Below, piece after piece: positions 9,750-19,041 of a DNA stretch of 60,723 bases. Each line of letters opens with the position of its first letter. Within the stretch, counting starts at the first letter, position 1. Location of the stretch: NCBI RefSeq assembly GCF_003206695.1, contig NZ_PZJN01000004.1:44845-105567 (forward strand), given 5' to 3'. The position numbers were made by a program, and so were the translations under genes. This stretch comes from Salinicola halophyticus (GTDB lineage: Bacteria; Pseudomonadota; Gammaproteobacteria; Pseudomonadales; Halomonadaceae). The notes under the pieces were generated by a model. The model was given only the letters and a program-made list of their open reading frames with translations, did not search any database and was not told where the DNA came from.

Positions 9750-10732
9750 TGAATCAGCCCGATTTCCTTGGACAGCGACTGGATGTCTTGGATCTGCTGC
9801 TTGACGAAGGCTTCGAATTCACTGGAATCCGGGTGGAACGGCATCAGGCCATTGCTCTTCATCACCTTTTTCCACTGGTCGCTGGCGTAGAGCTTGTCGA
9901 CGGCATCGACCCAGTACTTCTTGGCATCGTCGTCGACATCGGCCGGTATATAGAAACCGCGCCAGTTGGGGCCGACCGCGTCGATGCCCTGCTCCTTGGC
10001 GGTGGGAATGTCGGACAGATCGCCGGGCAGACGCTCATCGGACAATACCGCCAGCACGCGCAGGTCGCCTGACTTGAGGAAACCCTGGGTTTCGGTGATA
10101 TCGCCGGTGAAGGCATCGACGTGACCGCCGATTACCTGCGTCATCGCTTCGCCGCCGTTGTTGTAGGAGAGGTACGGAATCCGCGGCAGATTCTTGACGC
10201 CGGCCGCCTTGGCCGCGATCAGCACCTTGAGATGGTCCCAGCCGCCGTTGGCGCTACCGCCGGCGAACTTGACGGCACGCGGATCTTTCTTCATCGCGTC
10301 CATCAGTTCGTTGAGATTGTGGTAAGGCGAATCCTTGGACACCGCGATCACGCCGTAATCCGCACCCACCGCGCCGATCCAGTTGACCATGTCGGCATTC
10401 ATACCCGGAAACTGGTTCTGCGCCAGCCGCGTGGTGGTCGCAGTGGACGCTGCCACCAGCAGTTGATCGTCGCCCTTGCGCTTGCTCACGGTATGCGCGA
10501 ACGCCACCCCGCCACCGGCGCCGGCCATATTGATGGTCTGCACGCTGGCCGGTACCAGCTCCAGCTCCTCGAGGACGTTGCCCACGCTACGACAGGTGAA
10601 ATCCCAGCCGCCGCCCGGATCGGACGGAGCGATACATTCGACCTTGCCGGATGGCTCGAACGCCATGGCACTGCTGGCGGTCAGGGCCAAGGCCGCAGCG
10701 GCCACCCACTTGATTGTTCTGGCTGCAAACAT
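9746..10732 (-). CDS. tctC: TctC-type periplasmic substrate-binding protein
   Basis: Periplasmic receptor of the TTT transporter, 328 residues. A signal peptide (basic start, then AAAALALTASSAMA) is cut near residue 24. The start at 10732 has GAGGAAA about 7 nt upstream. The mature part carries the family's first-strand glycine-rich loop (APSDPGGGWD) and the later GGHVDAF segment. Its leader region contains a perfect 9-bp inverted repeat (10781-10804), a likely binding site for the divergently encoded regulator TctD. Confidence 0.93.
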   Translation of the reverse strand: MFAARTIKWVAAAALALTASSAMAFEPSGKVECIAPSDPGGGWDFTCRSVGNVLEELELVPASVQTINMAGAGGGVAFAHTVSKRKGDDQLLVAASTATTTRLAQNQFPGMNADMVNWIGAVGADYGVIAVSKDSPYHNLNELMDAMKKDPRAVKFAGGSANGGWDHLKVLIAAKAAGVKNLPRIPYLSYNNGGEAMTQVIGGHVDAFTGDITETQGFLKSGDLRVLAVLSDERLPGDLSDIPTAKEQGIDAVGPNWRGFYIPADVDDDAKKYWVDAVDKLYASDQWKKVMKSNGLMPFHPDSSEFEAFVKQQIQDIQSLSKEIGLIQ

Positions 10733-10780
10733 GGTTGATTTTCCTCGCTGATGGAGCGGAGTTGGTCATCATACTGACGC

Positions 10781-10804
10781 CTACCTTACAGTTTCGTAAG
10801 GTAG
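10781..10804. promoter_or_regulatory. 9-bp perfect inverted repeat upstream of tctC
   Basis: CTACCTTAC and GTAAGGTAG are separated by 6 nt, 49-72 bp before the tctC start codon. The position suits an operator or activator site for the OmpR-type regulator TctD, but binding is inference. Confidence 0.6.
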
Positions 10805-10960
10805 AACTTTGTTCCCATGGGCGGAAATTAGGGTGAAGCCTGGTGACGGTCAACGGCGCGAGCCAAAAAGCCGACTAAAGTTCAATGCCGTGGCGAACGA
10901 TACGGTTACCATCGCGTCGTCAGGCGCGATAAGCGAAACTAGCGCCGACACGAGGCCGAT

Positions 10961-11036
10961 TGAAAGACGCGTCGCTGAATGAAAGACGCCCCGCCGCATG
11001 AAAGACGCATTACTGAATGGAACGACGCCGATATGG
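10961..11036. repeat. 19-bp tandem repeats upstream of tctD
   Basis: Three units starting tgaaagacgc at 10961, 10980 and 10999 (period 19), plus a degenerate fourth at 11018. They lie in the 394-bp tctC-tctD divergent region, 91-166 bp before tctD. OmpR-family regulators often bind direct repeats, so autoregulation is possible. The rest of this spacer holds no convincing gene. Confidence 0.7.
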
Positions 11037-11126
11037 ATGGCGAAGAGAAAAACCGGCAGGCGAAACGCGAGACCGTTGATATGAACGCCTTCAAAACCGC
11101 TATCGCCCACCGGCAGGAGTGTCGTC

Positions 11127-11798
11127 ATGGCCGCTAAGCTACTGTTGATAGAGGACGATGCTCTACTCGCCAGTACCCTGACGGAGACGTTGACGGTCGA
11201 CGACCAGCGCGTCGATACGATCGGCGACGGTGGTGTCGCGCTGGCCCGACTGTCGCTCGATCACGATTACGATTTGATTCTGCTCGATCTCAATCTACCG
11301 ACCCGCAGCGGTCTCGAGGTGCTGGCAGCACTGCGTTCGCAGGATCGGCAGACCCCGGTGCTGATCCTGACCGCGAGGGCGGCGATCGAGGATCGCGTCA
11401 GAGGGCTGGACCTGGGCGCGGACGACTATCTCGCCAAGCCGTTTGCTCTCGACGAGCTGGAAGCACGTGTCCGGGCCCTGCTGCGTCGACGCCAGAGTGG
11501 TGAGAGTGGACCGCTGACGGTGGGCGCCCTGCGCTTCGATCGGCAACGTCAGCATTTCACCCTGGATGGCGTCGTGCTGTCGCTACCGCCACGAGAGTAC
11601 CGCCTGCTGGCGTGCCTGATCCGCTTCGCCGGCGAACCGGTCGACAAGGCACGCCTGCTGGAGGACGCCTTTGCCGGCGAAAGCGTCGGCGACAATGCCA
11701 TCGAAGTCTACGTTCACCGTTTGCGTCGGCGACTCGCCGATACCGATGTCGGCCTGCGTACGGTTCGCGGTATCGGCTATCTGCTGGAGGCGCAGTGA
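11127..11798 (+). CDS. tctD: Response regulator TctD (OmpR family)
   Basis: Two-component response regulator of 223 residues. The receiver domain (1-~120) has the acidic pocket EDD (9-11), phospho-acceptor Asp54 in LLDLNLP and Lys in LAKPF. The C-terminal winged helix of the OmpR/PhoB class ends in VRGIGYLLEA. The start has GGAG upstream. It is divergent from tctCBA and coupled to the kinase gene by a GTGA overlap. By family role it activates the transporter genes in response to external tricarboxylate. Confidence 0.92.
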   Translation: MAAKLLLIEDDALLASTLTETLTVDDQRVDTIGDGGVALARLSLDHDYDLILLDLNLPTRSGLEVLAALRSQDRQTPVLILTARAAIEDRVRGLDLGADDYLAKPFALDELEARVRALLRRRQSGESGPLTVGALRFDRQRQHFTLDGVVLSLPPREYRLLACLIRFAGEPVDKARLLEDAFAGESVGDNAIEVYVHRLRRRLADTDVGLRTVRGIGYLLEAQ

Positions 11799-13192
11799 TC
11801 CTGTCGCGACGCTGGCGGTTGTCTCACCTGAGTCTTTACCGCCGCCTAATGATCTGGCTGCTCTGTCCGCTGGCACTGCTGGTGGCGATCATGCTGTTGC
11901 AGGCTTGGCTGGCCTCCCGCGAAGCGGCCGATCGCGCCTTCGACCGGCTACTCGACGCCGCCTCGCTCTCCATCGCCGAACAGGTCCGCTGGCAGCAGAG
12001 CCGGCTGTGGATGGATCTGCCGCCGTCGGCCCTGGAGATGCTCTCCACCGACGCCGAGGAACGCGTGTTCTACGCGCTCTACGACGCTCAGGGCCACTTC
12101 GTGACCGGCAACCGCTCGCTGCCTTCGCTGCCCGCGGTGGCGAACGACCAGATGAGCTACGGGAACGTTACCTCCCGCGGCATGTCGCTGCGGCTCGGCG
12201 TGCGCCGGTCGCGTCTCGAAGGATGGGATCGCAGCGATCGCTTCGAGGTCAGGGTGGCACAGACTCGTGAAGGCCGTTGGGCGCTGGCCAACCAGCTGTT
12301 CATGGCGAGCTTCGTCAATATCGTCATCATTGCCGGGCTGGCCATGGTCGTCGTGCTGCTGTCGGCGCGCTTCGCGCTGGAGCCGCTGACCCGCCTGCGC
12401 CGTGCGATCCGCGAGCGCAACCCGCGCACGCTGGCGCCACTCGAGCTGGCACTGCCACGCGAACTGGCCGAATTGCGCCAGGCCCTGAACGAACTGCTGG
12501 CACGCATGCGACGTGTTCGCGCCAACCAGGAGCGCTTCATCGGCGATGCTTCCCACCAGCTGAGGACACCGCTGGCGGGACTCTCCGCCCGGGCCGAGCT
12601 CGCCCTGCGACAGACCGATCCGGCCGTCTGGCGCGAGGGGCTGACGACCATGCACGGCACCGCTACCAAGACCGCCCGGCTGGCCGGACAACTGCTGTCG
12701 CTGACCCGGCTCAACAACCCCGAAGCCACGCCGGCCAGGCATCCTGTCGACCTTGCGGCACTCGCCCAGCGCTGCGTGCGGGAGGCGTTTTCGCGTCACC
12801 ACCGTCGCGGCGTCGATCTCGGCGTGGAGATTCCCGATCGCCCGGTGATGGTCTCGGCCACCGAGTGGCAGCTGGAAGAGGCGCTGAACAACCTGATCGA
12901 GAACGCCGCGCTCTACGGCGCCGGCCGGATCACCGTCCAGGTCAGCGACGCTCCGGCACGACTGACGGTGGTGGACGATGGTCCCGGTATTCCCGAGTCA
13001 CAGCGCCTGCTGGTGCTGCGCCCCTTCCACCGCGGCCAGGAGGCCGGCGACGGCAGCGGGCTGGGGCTGGCCATCGTCGACAGCATCGCCCGCGCCCACG
13101 ACATCCGCCTGAACCTGCAACCCGCCACTCCCGATCATCCCGAGCGCCCCGGCCTATGTATCGCCCTGACCTTCCCTGCCGACGCCCGATGA
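11795..13192 (+). CDS. tctE: Sensor histidine kinase TctE
   Basis: Membrane histidine kinase, 465 residues from a GTG start overlapping the tctD stop (GGAGG just upstream). Two membrane segments (about residues 20-40 and 170-195) flank a periplasmic sensor domain. The H-box is ASHQLRTPLAG. The N-box (NNLIENA), G1 (VDDGPGIPE) and G2 (GSGLGLAIV) of the ATPase domain are intact. It overlaps the next gene by 4 nt (ATGA), an unusual coupling of a kinase to a periplasmic binding protein. Confidence 0.92.
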   Translation: MILSRRWRLSHLSLYRRLMIWLLCPLALLVAIMLLQAWLASREAADRAFDRLLDAASLSIAEQVRWQQSRLWMDLPPSALEMLSTDAEERVFYALYDAQGHFVTGNRSLPSLPAVANDQMSYGNVTSRGMSLRLGVRRSRLEGWDRSDRFEVRVAQTREGRWALANQLFMASFVNIVIIAGLAMVVVLLSARFALEPLTRLRRAIRERNPRTLAPLELALPRELAELRQALNELLARMRRVRANQERFIGDASHQLRTPLAGLSARAELALRQTDPAVWREGLTTMHGTATKTARLAGQLLSLTRLNNPEATPARHPVDLAALAQRCVREAFSRHHRRGVDLGVEIPDRPVMVSATEWQLEEALNNLIENAALYGAGRITVQVSDAPARLTVVDDGPGIPESQRLLVLRPFHRGQEAGDGSGLGLAIVDSIARAHDIRLNLQPATPDHPERPGLCIALTFPADAR

Positions 13193-14394
13193 CGGCCATG
13201 ACGCGAATCCGGCGCGGCGCCATCGACCTGACTCGTGTCGCTGTCTTTTGGGTCCGTATCACCGTCGGCCTGGCAGCGCTCGCCCTGGTGACGACAGCCC
13301 AGGCCAGAACGCTGCACGTCGCGGCAGAGACCGCTTCGTCGCAGCCGCTGACTATCTACGGCGTACTCGATCCGCCCCAAGTGCGCCCCCTGCTGGCAGA
13401 CTTCCATCAACGGAATCCGGATATCGAGATCGAGTACCACAATCTGGAAACGCTGGCGCTGCACGCCCGGGTACTGCAGGAGCGCAATGCTCCCCGCGCC
13501 GATGTTCTGATGTCACCGGCCATGCCGTGGCAGTACGAACTCGCCAACGAAGGCCTTTCCGAACCGCTGGACTCCCCCGCTGCTGCCGCCTGGCCAAGCT
13601 GGGCGCGCTGGCGCCAGGAACTGTTCGGATTCACGTTCGAACCCATCGTCATGGTCTACCGCCGCGACCTGGCCCAGCGCATGGCGCCACCCACGAGCCA
13701 TGCCGAGCTGCTGAACCTGCTGCAGCAACACGCCGACGTTCTGAAGCACCGGGTGGTCACCTATGATCCACGCCGTAGCGGTGCCGGCTATACCTATGCC
13801 ATCGAGGATGCCAGAATTTCCGCCCGCTACTGGGACCTGGTCGAGGCGCTGGGCCAAAGCCATAGCGCCCTGGAGACGACTACCGGCGCCATGCTCGAGG
13901 GGCTCAGTGATGGCCGCTACTGGATCGGCTACAACCTGATCGGCTCCTACGTGCAGGATTACGTCGCCACGCACCCTGAACTGGTCATGGTCGTGCCTCA
14001 GGACTATGCCCTGGTCCTGCAGCGTCTGGTGATGATGTCTCGAGAGGCGCCGCACCCCGCGGCGGCGCGGCGTTTCATCGACTACCTGCTGAGCGCACCG
14101 GCCCAGCGCCTGCTCGCCTCCCACACCACGCTGGGCGCCGTTCATCCGGGCATCGACGGTGCCGGCACCGCGGCAGATCTCAGGGCCCGGCTGGGCGATG
14201 CGATTCGCCCGGTCCAGATCGGCCCGGGTCTGCTGGCGACACTGGATACGCTCAAGCGCCAGACGCTGCTGGAGCAGTGGCAGCAAGCGTTCGACAATCA
14301 CTCGACCTTTACCGACGGGCCGATGGAGCCGTCCGCTCCCTTCTCTCCCACTCCAGTGCCCACCGCTTCCTTGCCCGAAGCTTCCCAACCCTGA
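13189..14394 (+). CDS. Periplasmic solute-binding protein coupled to tctDE (PgtC/Fe3+-type SBP)
   Basis: Extracellular solute-binding protein of the ABC/iron-type fold, 401 residues. It has an N-terminal export signal (hydrophobic stretch at about residues 17-38 ending TAQA), then LTIYGVLDPPQ and a domain resembling phosphoglycerate regulator PgtC and AfuA-like proteins. The start at 13189 overlaps the tctE stop as ATGA. No ABC permease or ATPase gene follows, so it is probably not a transport receptor. The neat inference is a ligand-binding accessory that presents substrate to TctE. The C-terminal ~25 residues are low-complexity Pro/Ser/Ala. Confidence 0.75.
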   Translation: MTAMTRIRRGAIDLTRVAVFWVRITVGLAALALVTTAQARTLHVAAETASSQPLTIYGVLDPPQVRPLLADFHQRNPDIEIEYHNLETLALHARVLQERNAPRADVLMSPAMPWQYELANEGLSEPLDSPAAAAWPSWARWRQELFGFTFEPIVMVYRRDLAQRMAPPTSHAELLNLLQQHADVLKHRVVTYDPRRSGAGYTYAIEDARISARYWDLVEALGQSHSALETTTGAMLEGLSDGRYWIGYNLIGSYVQDYVATHPELVMVVPQDYALVLQRLVMMSREAPHPAAARRFIDYLLSAPAQRLLASHTTLGAVHPGIDGAGTAADLRARLGDAIRPVQIGPGLLATLDTLKRQTLLEQWQQAFDNHSTFTDGPMEPSAPFSPTPVPTASLPEASQP

Positions 14395-14401
14395 GCCATC
14401 C

Positions 14402-15151
14402 ATGAAACGACTCGATCAACTGGTTACCGCTCACGCACGCTCTCGCACCCGCGCCCAGCGCCTGATTCGTCAGGGTCATGTCAGTATCAACGACGGAACG
14501 ACGTGGCGCGTGGCCACCAGACCCGGCGAGAAGCTGCCGGAAACCACGGCGCTGCGCATCGAAGATGCACCCGAAGAGCGCTATGTCTCGCGGGCCGGGC
14601 TCAAGCTGGAATCGCTGCTGGAAACGCTGGGCCGCCGCTTCGACGGCCTCTGCGTCCTCGACATCGGTCAATCCACCGGCGGATTCACCGACTGCGCCCT
14701 GCGCTACGGCGCCAGACAGGTCATTGGCATCGAGGTCGGGCACGCGCAACTCGACGCCACGCTGCGCGAGGATGACAGAGTCACCTGCCTGGAAGGCGTC
14801 AACGCCCGCCAGCTACCCACCGCGCAGCTGGAAGCCCTGGCGCCGGCGGGCATCGATGCGGTGGTGATGGATGTCTCGTTCATCTCGCAGACGCTGATCC
14901 TGCCCGAGATCGCGCGGCTACTGCGACCGGGCGCCGAGCTCTACTCACTGGTCAAGCCCCAGTTCGAGGTCGGCCCCGGCAAGGTCGATCCGCGGGGCAT
15001 TGTGCGGGATGAGGGCCTCTACAAGGTCGTCGCCGGCACGTTGCACCAAGCGTGTCAGGATCAGGGCCTGGACGTCGATCACTGGCAGGAGAGCCCGATC
15101 CGGGGCGGCGACGGCAACCGTGAGTTCCTGCTCCACGCCCGGCGACGCTGA
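14402..15151 (+). CDS. TlyA family RNA methyltransferase (hemolysin TlyA-like)
   Basis: 249 residues in the TlyA family. An N-terminal S4 RNA-binding domain (MKRLDQLV...RLIRQGHVSIN) is followed by an FtsJ-like Rossmann methyltransferase with SAM motif LDIGQSTGGFTD and later VMDVSFIS and LVKPQFE. Family members 2'-O-methylate 16S/23S rRNA. The start at 14402, 7 bp after the SBP gene, suggests read-through from the tctDE operon. Converges on the mscK-like gene. Confidence 0.9.
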   Translation: MKRLDQLVTAHARSRTRAQRLIRQGHVSINDGTTWRVATRPGEKLPETTALRIEDAPEERYVSRAGLKLESLLETLGRRFDGLCVLDIGQSTGGFTDCALRYGARQVIGIEVGHAQLDATLREDDRVTCLEGVNARQLPTAQLEALAPAGIDAVVMDVSFISQTLILPEIARLLRPGAELYSLVKPQFEVGPGKVDPRGIVRDEGLYKVVAGTLHQACQDQGLDVDHWQESPIRGGDGNREFLLHARRR

Positions 15152-15186
15152 CTCACGCCAGTCCACGCCGGTCGCCAGCGCCGCGA

Positions 15187-18100
15187 TCACCGTCCGCCGT
15201 CTCCCCCGTCGCTACCGCCATCGTGGCCGGGACCGCCGACATCGCTGTCTCCCAGGTGGCCGTCGTCGCCGCTGGGCATGCGACGGGAATGAGGCGGCCG
15301 GGCGTTCGAATCGAAAGCCGAGCCCAGCGTCGCGTCGTCTCCGCTGGCGCTCTGGACCTTGGCGACCTGACCATTGTCGCCATGCAGCCAGACATCCATC
15401 TGGTTGAACGCCACGCGAATGCCGTGCTCCTTGAACAACCGATCCAGCCGGCGGTTGATCTCGTCGCTGGCGTAGAGCCGATCCAGCAGATCGTTGACGA
15501 AGATACGCAGCTCGAAATTGAACGCGGTCGGCCCGTAACTGATACAGAACACCTGCGGCTCGGGGTCGCGCAGTACTCGCCGGTTCTCGTCCGCCGCCTG
15601 ACGCATCAGCCGATGCACCTCGTCGAGGTCGGAGCCGTGCGAGACCCCGTAGGTCAGTACCACTCGGGTGACGTTGTCCGACAACGACCAGTTGATCAGC
15701 TGGTCGGTGACGAACGTCTTGTTGGGAATGATGATCTCCTTGCGGTCGAAGTCGATCACCGTGGTGGCACGAATCCGGATTCGGCTGACGGAGCCATGGA
15801 GCTGGCCGAGAGTGATGGTGTCGCCGATCCGCATCGGGCGTTCGAACAGAATGATCAGGCCCGAGATGAAATTGGCGAAGATCTCCTGCAGACCGAACCC
15901 GAGCCCGACACCCAGGGCCGCGACGAGCCACTGCAGCTTGTCCCACGACACCCCCAGCGTACCCAGGGACATCACCACGCCCGTGCCGACGATGATGTAG
16001 GAGAGCAGGGACGAAATCGCATAGGCGCTGCCCTGCTTGAGCGTCAGCCGCGACAGCACCATGACCTCCAGCAGCCCCGGCAGGTTGCGCGCCAGCATCA
16101 TGGTCAACGCCACGGTGATCAGCGCAATGATGACATCCGCCACGGTGATCGGGTCCAGAGTCATGGCCTCGCCCTGGCCGCGCTCGATCTCCCATACGCT
16201 GACATGGTCGAGATAGGTGAACACTTCCAGCAGGTCCGACCAGATCAGATAGAAGGCGCAGGTAAAGCCGATGAACAGGATCAGCTTCGACAGCCTCAAC
16301 GACTGCTGATTGACCTGCTCCATATCCAGCGGCGGCTCTTCGATCACCTCGAGGCCGCCCTCGGCACCCTCCTGGATCTGCGCGCGTCGACGCGCCACCG
16401 CACGCCGATAGGCCAGCCGGCGCTGCGCCACGGCGAGCCCGCGAACGACCGTGGCCTCGACCAGAATCCATAGCCCGAAGATGTACAGCGAATTGATGAA
16501 CCGTCCGATCAGGCGCAGAGCCGCATATTCATAGCCCAGCGCGATCAGCCCGGCGAGCACCAACGGCACCAGCGCCAGCGCCAGACCCAGCAGCAGCCGA
16601 AACAGCTTGAGACCGAAATAGGGCACGTGGGCCAGAATCAGACGCACCAGGATCCAGCTCATCGCCAGCAGGCCCACCAACAGCGACAGCAGGAACAGCG
16701 GACGGCTGGATAGCTCGGCCTGGCTGCCGGGCGCGGTGCCGCTGATCAGGATGATCGGGATCAGCGAGATGCCCAGCCAGAACAGCAACCGCCGCAGCCG
16801 AGCCACATAGCCGACCGACCAATGGAAATGGCGCGTCGCGACACCGTCCGATACCAGCAATCGCCGCGCCCAACCGAGCACGCCCCAGGCCAATGCAAGC
16901 AGCAGCATCGACTCGCCCACGCGCTCGGCGAAATCGTCACTGCCGAGTCGCAGCAGGCCGCCCGCCACCGCCAGCATCAACGGCCCATGCGCCGCCAGCA
17001 GGGCGTTGTAGAGAATTGCACGCGGCGTATGCATCTGCGTATCGCGCTTCAACCGGCCGATCTGCTCATGCAGGTTGAGCAGACGTACCTTGATCCGGCG
17101 CCTTACCAGCAGCAGCGTGGCCGTCAGCAACAGCACCGGGATGACCGCCAACGCACGCAAGTCCGGCACCTGCCAGAAGCTGGCCAACGCGTCTTTCCAG
17201 GCCCCCTGCTTGACCTGACTGGCCACAATGGCGGGCGCATCGCGCCACCAGCCGAAGGTCAGCGGTCGCGCACTGGCAACCCAGAACAGCTGCTCCTCGA
17301 TCGCGCCGCGCAGCGACGTGGTAAGCCCCGCCAGCTGCTCCTGGTTGAGCTGCAGATCGATCGCCACCGTCAGCAGACTGCCGTACTCGCGATCGAGCTG
17401 CTCCAAAACCTCGCTACGCGACTGGAACAACTTGGTCAGGGCATCGACCAGCGAAGGCGTCACCTCGATATCGGTGGCAGCCAGGCTCTTCTCCGCCTGG
17501 GCCCGCGGGTGGCGGAGCGCGTCGCGCTGATCCACCAGATCGAACTGGCTCAACCGCGTCTTGGCGATCTCCTCCTGCAGCCCGCCCAACTGGTCGACAT
17601 CCGGCAGCGCGCGGCGCTGTTCGTCGAGAATTCGTGATAGCAGCGGACTGCCGCGAATCGCCTCGATCTGCTCGTTGAGCGTGCGCTTGACCTGACGCAC
17701 CCGATCGAGCTGCGAGCGGGTATCGATGGCCTGTCGAATCAACTCGTTGGTGCGGTCGGTCACTTCGAGCAGACGGTTGCTGAGATCGCGGTTGGTGTTC
17801 TGGATATCGCGCAACACCGGATGCGCCTTGATCGCCGCGCTGCCCTCTTCGCCGATGTCGGCCACCGCTTTCTCGGATTCGGCTCGACGCTGACGATCGA
17901 GCGCCTCCTGCAGCGCATTCAAACGGGCCTCTTCGATCGCCACCTGACGCTGAAGCAGATCGCGGCGCTGGGTGTCCAGCTCGCGCAGCTGCGTATTGTT
18001 GGCCAGTTCCCGACGGTGGTATTCGGCCTGCAATTCCGCCAGTGCCAGCGCCAGCTGATAGCGAGCCTGGCCCGGGTCGAAGGTGGGGCTCTGGCTGACG

Positions 18101-18804
18101 TCGTCGTCCGGCCTCTGGAGCTGAGTTCGGGCCTGTTCCGCATCGGCCATCGCCTGGGCAATGGCCGACTGTGCCCGCTCAGGCAGCGTTTCCGCGCTGA
18201 TCAGCCGCGCATTCACCGACGCCAGCTGATTCTGCAGCGTTTCGAGCTGATCCAGGGAGTCGGAGGTCTTCTGGCCCAGCGCCTCCACTGAAAGCCGATC
18301 CAGCGCATCGGCCTCGGGCGACTGGCTATCGCTCAACCCGGCGAGCTGACGTTCGAGTTCGCGAATGCGCTGGGGTGCCTGCTGCGCCGAGCTTTCGAGC
18401 GTCTTCAGCTCCTTGCGCAGCGACTCCAGTGAGTCCAGCGATTCCAGCGCGGCACGTAGATTCTCGAGGTCCGTGCGCTGCTGCTCGTCGGGCGTTTCGA
18501 CCTTTTCGAGTTTCTGTTGCTCGGCCTCGAGCTTGGCCCGGGTCGGCAGGCTGTCCGTCTGTTGCGCCGAAGCAACAACGCTTGCCATCAGTATGCACAT
18601 TACCAATGCCAAGAACATGATACGCTGAGCCGCTCTGCCGAGAACGGCGGAGACGTCGTCGTCGCGGGTGCCGGTCGTACCGGCGTCGCAGCGGGCGGGG
18701 GCCGGGGTCGATGCCATCAGGTCAATCGCCTTTGCAGATTCGAGCGGTTGCTGAAGAGATCCTGGTCGTCTGACAGTGTCATCTCTGGCCGGATAATCCG
18801 ACAT
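15187..18804 (-). CDS. Mechanosensitive channel, MscK/KefA-like
   Basis: Large mechanosensitive channel of 1205 residues (E. coli MscK is about 1120). A periplasmic region rich in coiled coil (~80-520) is followed by about ten membrane segments. The MscS core sits in the last ~320 residues: a glycine/alanine pore helix (ALGVGLGFGLQEI), then FERPMRIGDTI and IIIPNKTF in the beta domain. The tail is Gly/Asp/Ser-rich. The start at 18804 is backed by GAGGAG, but the hydrophobic export segment begins only at residue ~63, an unusually long N-region. Starts at 18717 or 18618 are possible but lack good ribosome sites. Protects against hypo-osmotic shock. Confidence 0.9.
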   Translation of the reverse strand: MSDYPARDDTVRRPGSLQQPLESAKAIDLMASTPAPARCDAGTTGTRDDDVSAVLGRAAQRIMFLALVMCILMASVVASAQQTDSLPTRAKLEAEQQKLEKVETPDEQQRTDLENLRAALESLDSLESLRKELKTLESSAQQAPQRIRELERQLAGLSDSQSPEADALDRLSVEALGQKTSDSLDQLETLQNQLASVNARLISAETLPERAQSAIAQAMADAEQARTQLQRPDDDVSQSPTFDPGQARYQLALALAELQAEYHRRELANNTQLRELDTQRRDLLQRQVAIEEARLNALQEALDRQRRAESEKAVADIGEEGSAAIKAHPVLRDIQNTNRDLSNRLLEVTDRTNELIRQAIDTRSQLDRVRQVKRTLNEQIEAIRGSPLLSRILDEQRRALPDVDQLGGLQEEIAKTRLSQFDLVDQRDALRHPRAQAEKSLAATDIEVTPSLVDALTKLFQSRSEVLEQLDREYGSLLTVAIDLQLNQEQLAGLTTSLRGAIEEQLFWVASARPLTFGWWRDAPAIVASQVKQGAWKDALASFWQVPDLRALAVIPVLLLTATLLLVRRRIKVRLLNLHEQIGRLKRDTQMHTPRAILYNALLAAHGPLMLAVAGGLLRLGSDDFAERVGESMLLLALAWGVLGWARRLLVSDGVATRHFHWSVGYVARLRRLLFWLGISLIPIILISGTAPGSQAELSSRPLFLLSLLVGLLAMSWILVRLILAHVPYFGLKLFRLLLGLALALVPLVLAGLIALGYEYAALRLIGRFINSLYIFGLWILVEATVVRGLAVAQRRLAYRRAVARRRAQIQEGAEGGLEVIEEPPLDMEQVNQQSLRLSKLILFIGFTCAFYLIWSDLLEVFTYLDHVSVWEIERGQGEAMTLDPITVADVIIALITVALTMMLARNLPGLLEVMVLSRLTLKQGSAYAISSLLSYIIVGTGVVMSLGTLGVSWDKLQWLVAALGVGLGFGLQEIFANFISGLIILFERPMRIGDTITLGQLHGSVSRIRIRATTVIDFDRKEIIIPNKTFVTDQLINWSLSDNVTRVVLTYGVSHGSDLDEVHRLMRQAADENRRVLRDPEPQVFCISYGPTAFNFELRIFVNDLLDRLYASDEINRRLDRLFKEHGIRVAFNQMDVWLHGDNGQVAKVQSASGDDATLGSAFDSNARPPHSRRMPSGDDGHLGDSDVGGPGHDGGSDGGDGGR

Positions 18805-19041
18805 GCCCTCTCCTCGTCAACTTCGTTCATGCGGCCACCATTGCCTTTATGCGGTGGGTTTTGCCGCCGAATCCGGAGTTTACCGCCAGCCGGTGCGGAT
18901 TCCGAGGTGTTCGTCTTCTCGTCAACCGAGTTTGACTTAAGGCGGTGACATGCTAGAAATCGACACTACTTGCCAGGAAGCCCGGTTTTTCTCGCTCTGA
19001 TCGCGCTTCCACCTATTGGATCATCTTGACAGGACAGTCTT

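Noticed and set aside
10850-11128. 92-codon minus-strand frame between tctC and tctD
   Set aside because: Lies across the regulatory region with the 19-bp repeats; no ribosome site and no protein pattern.
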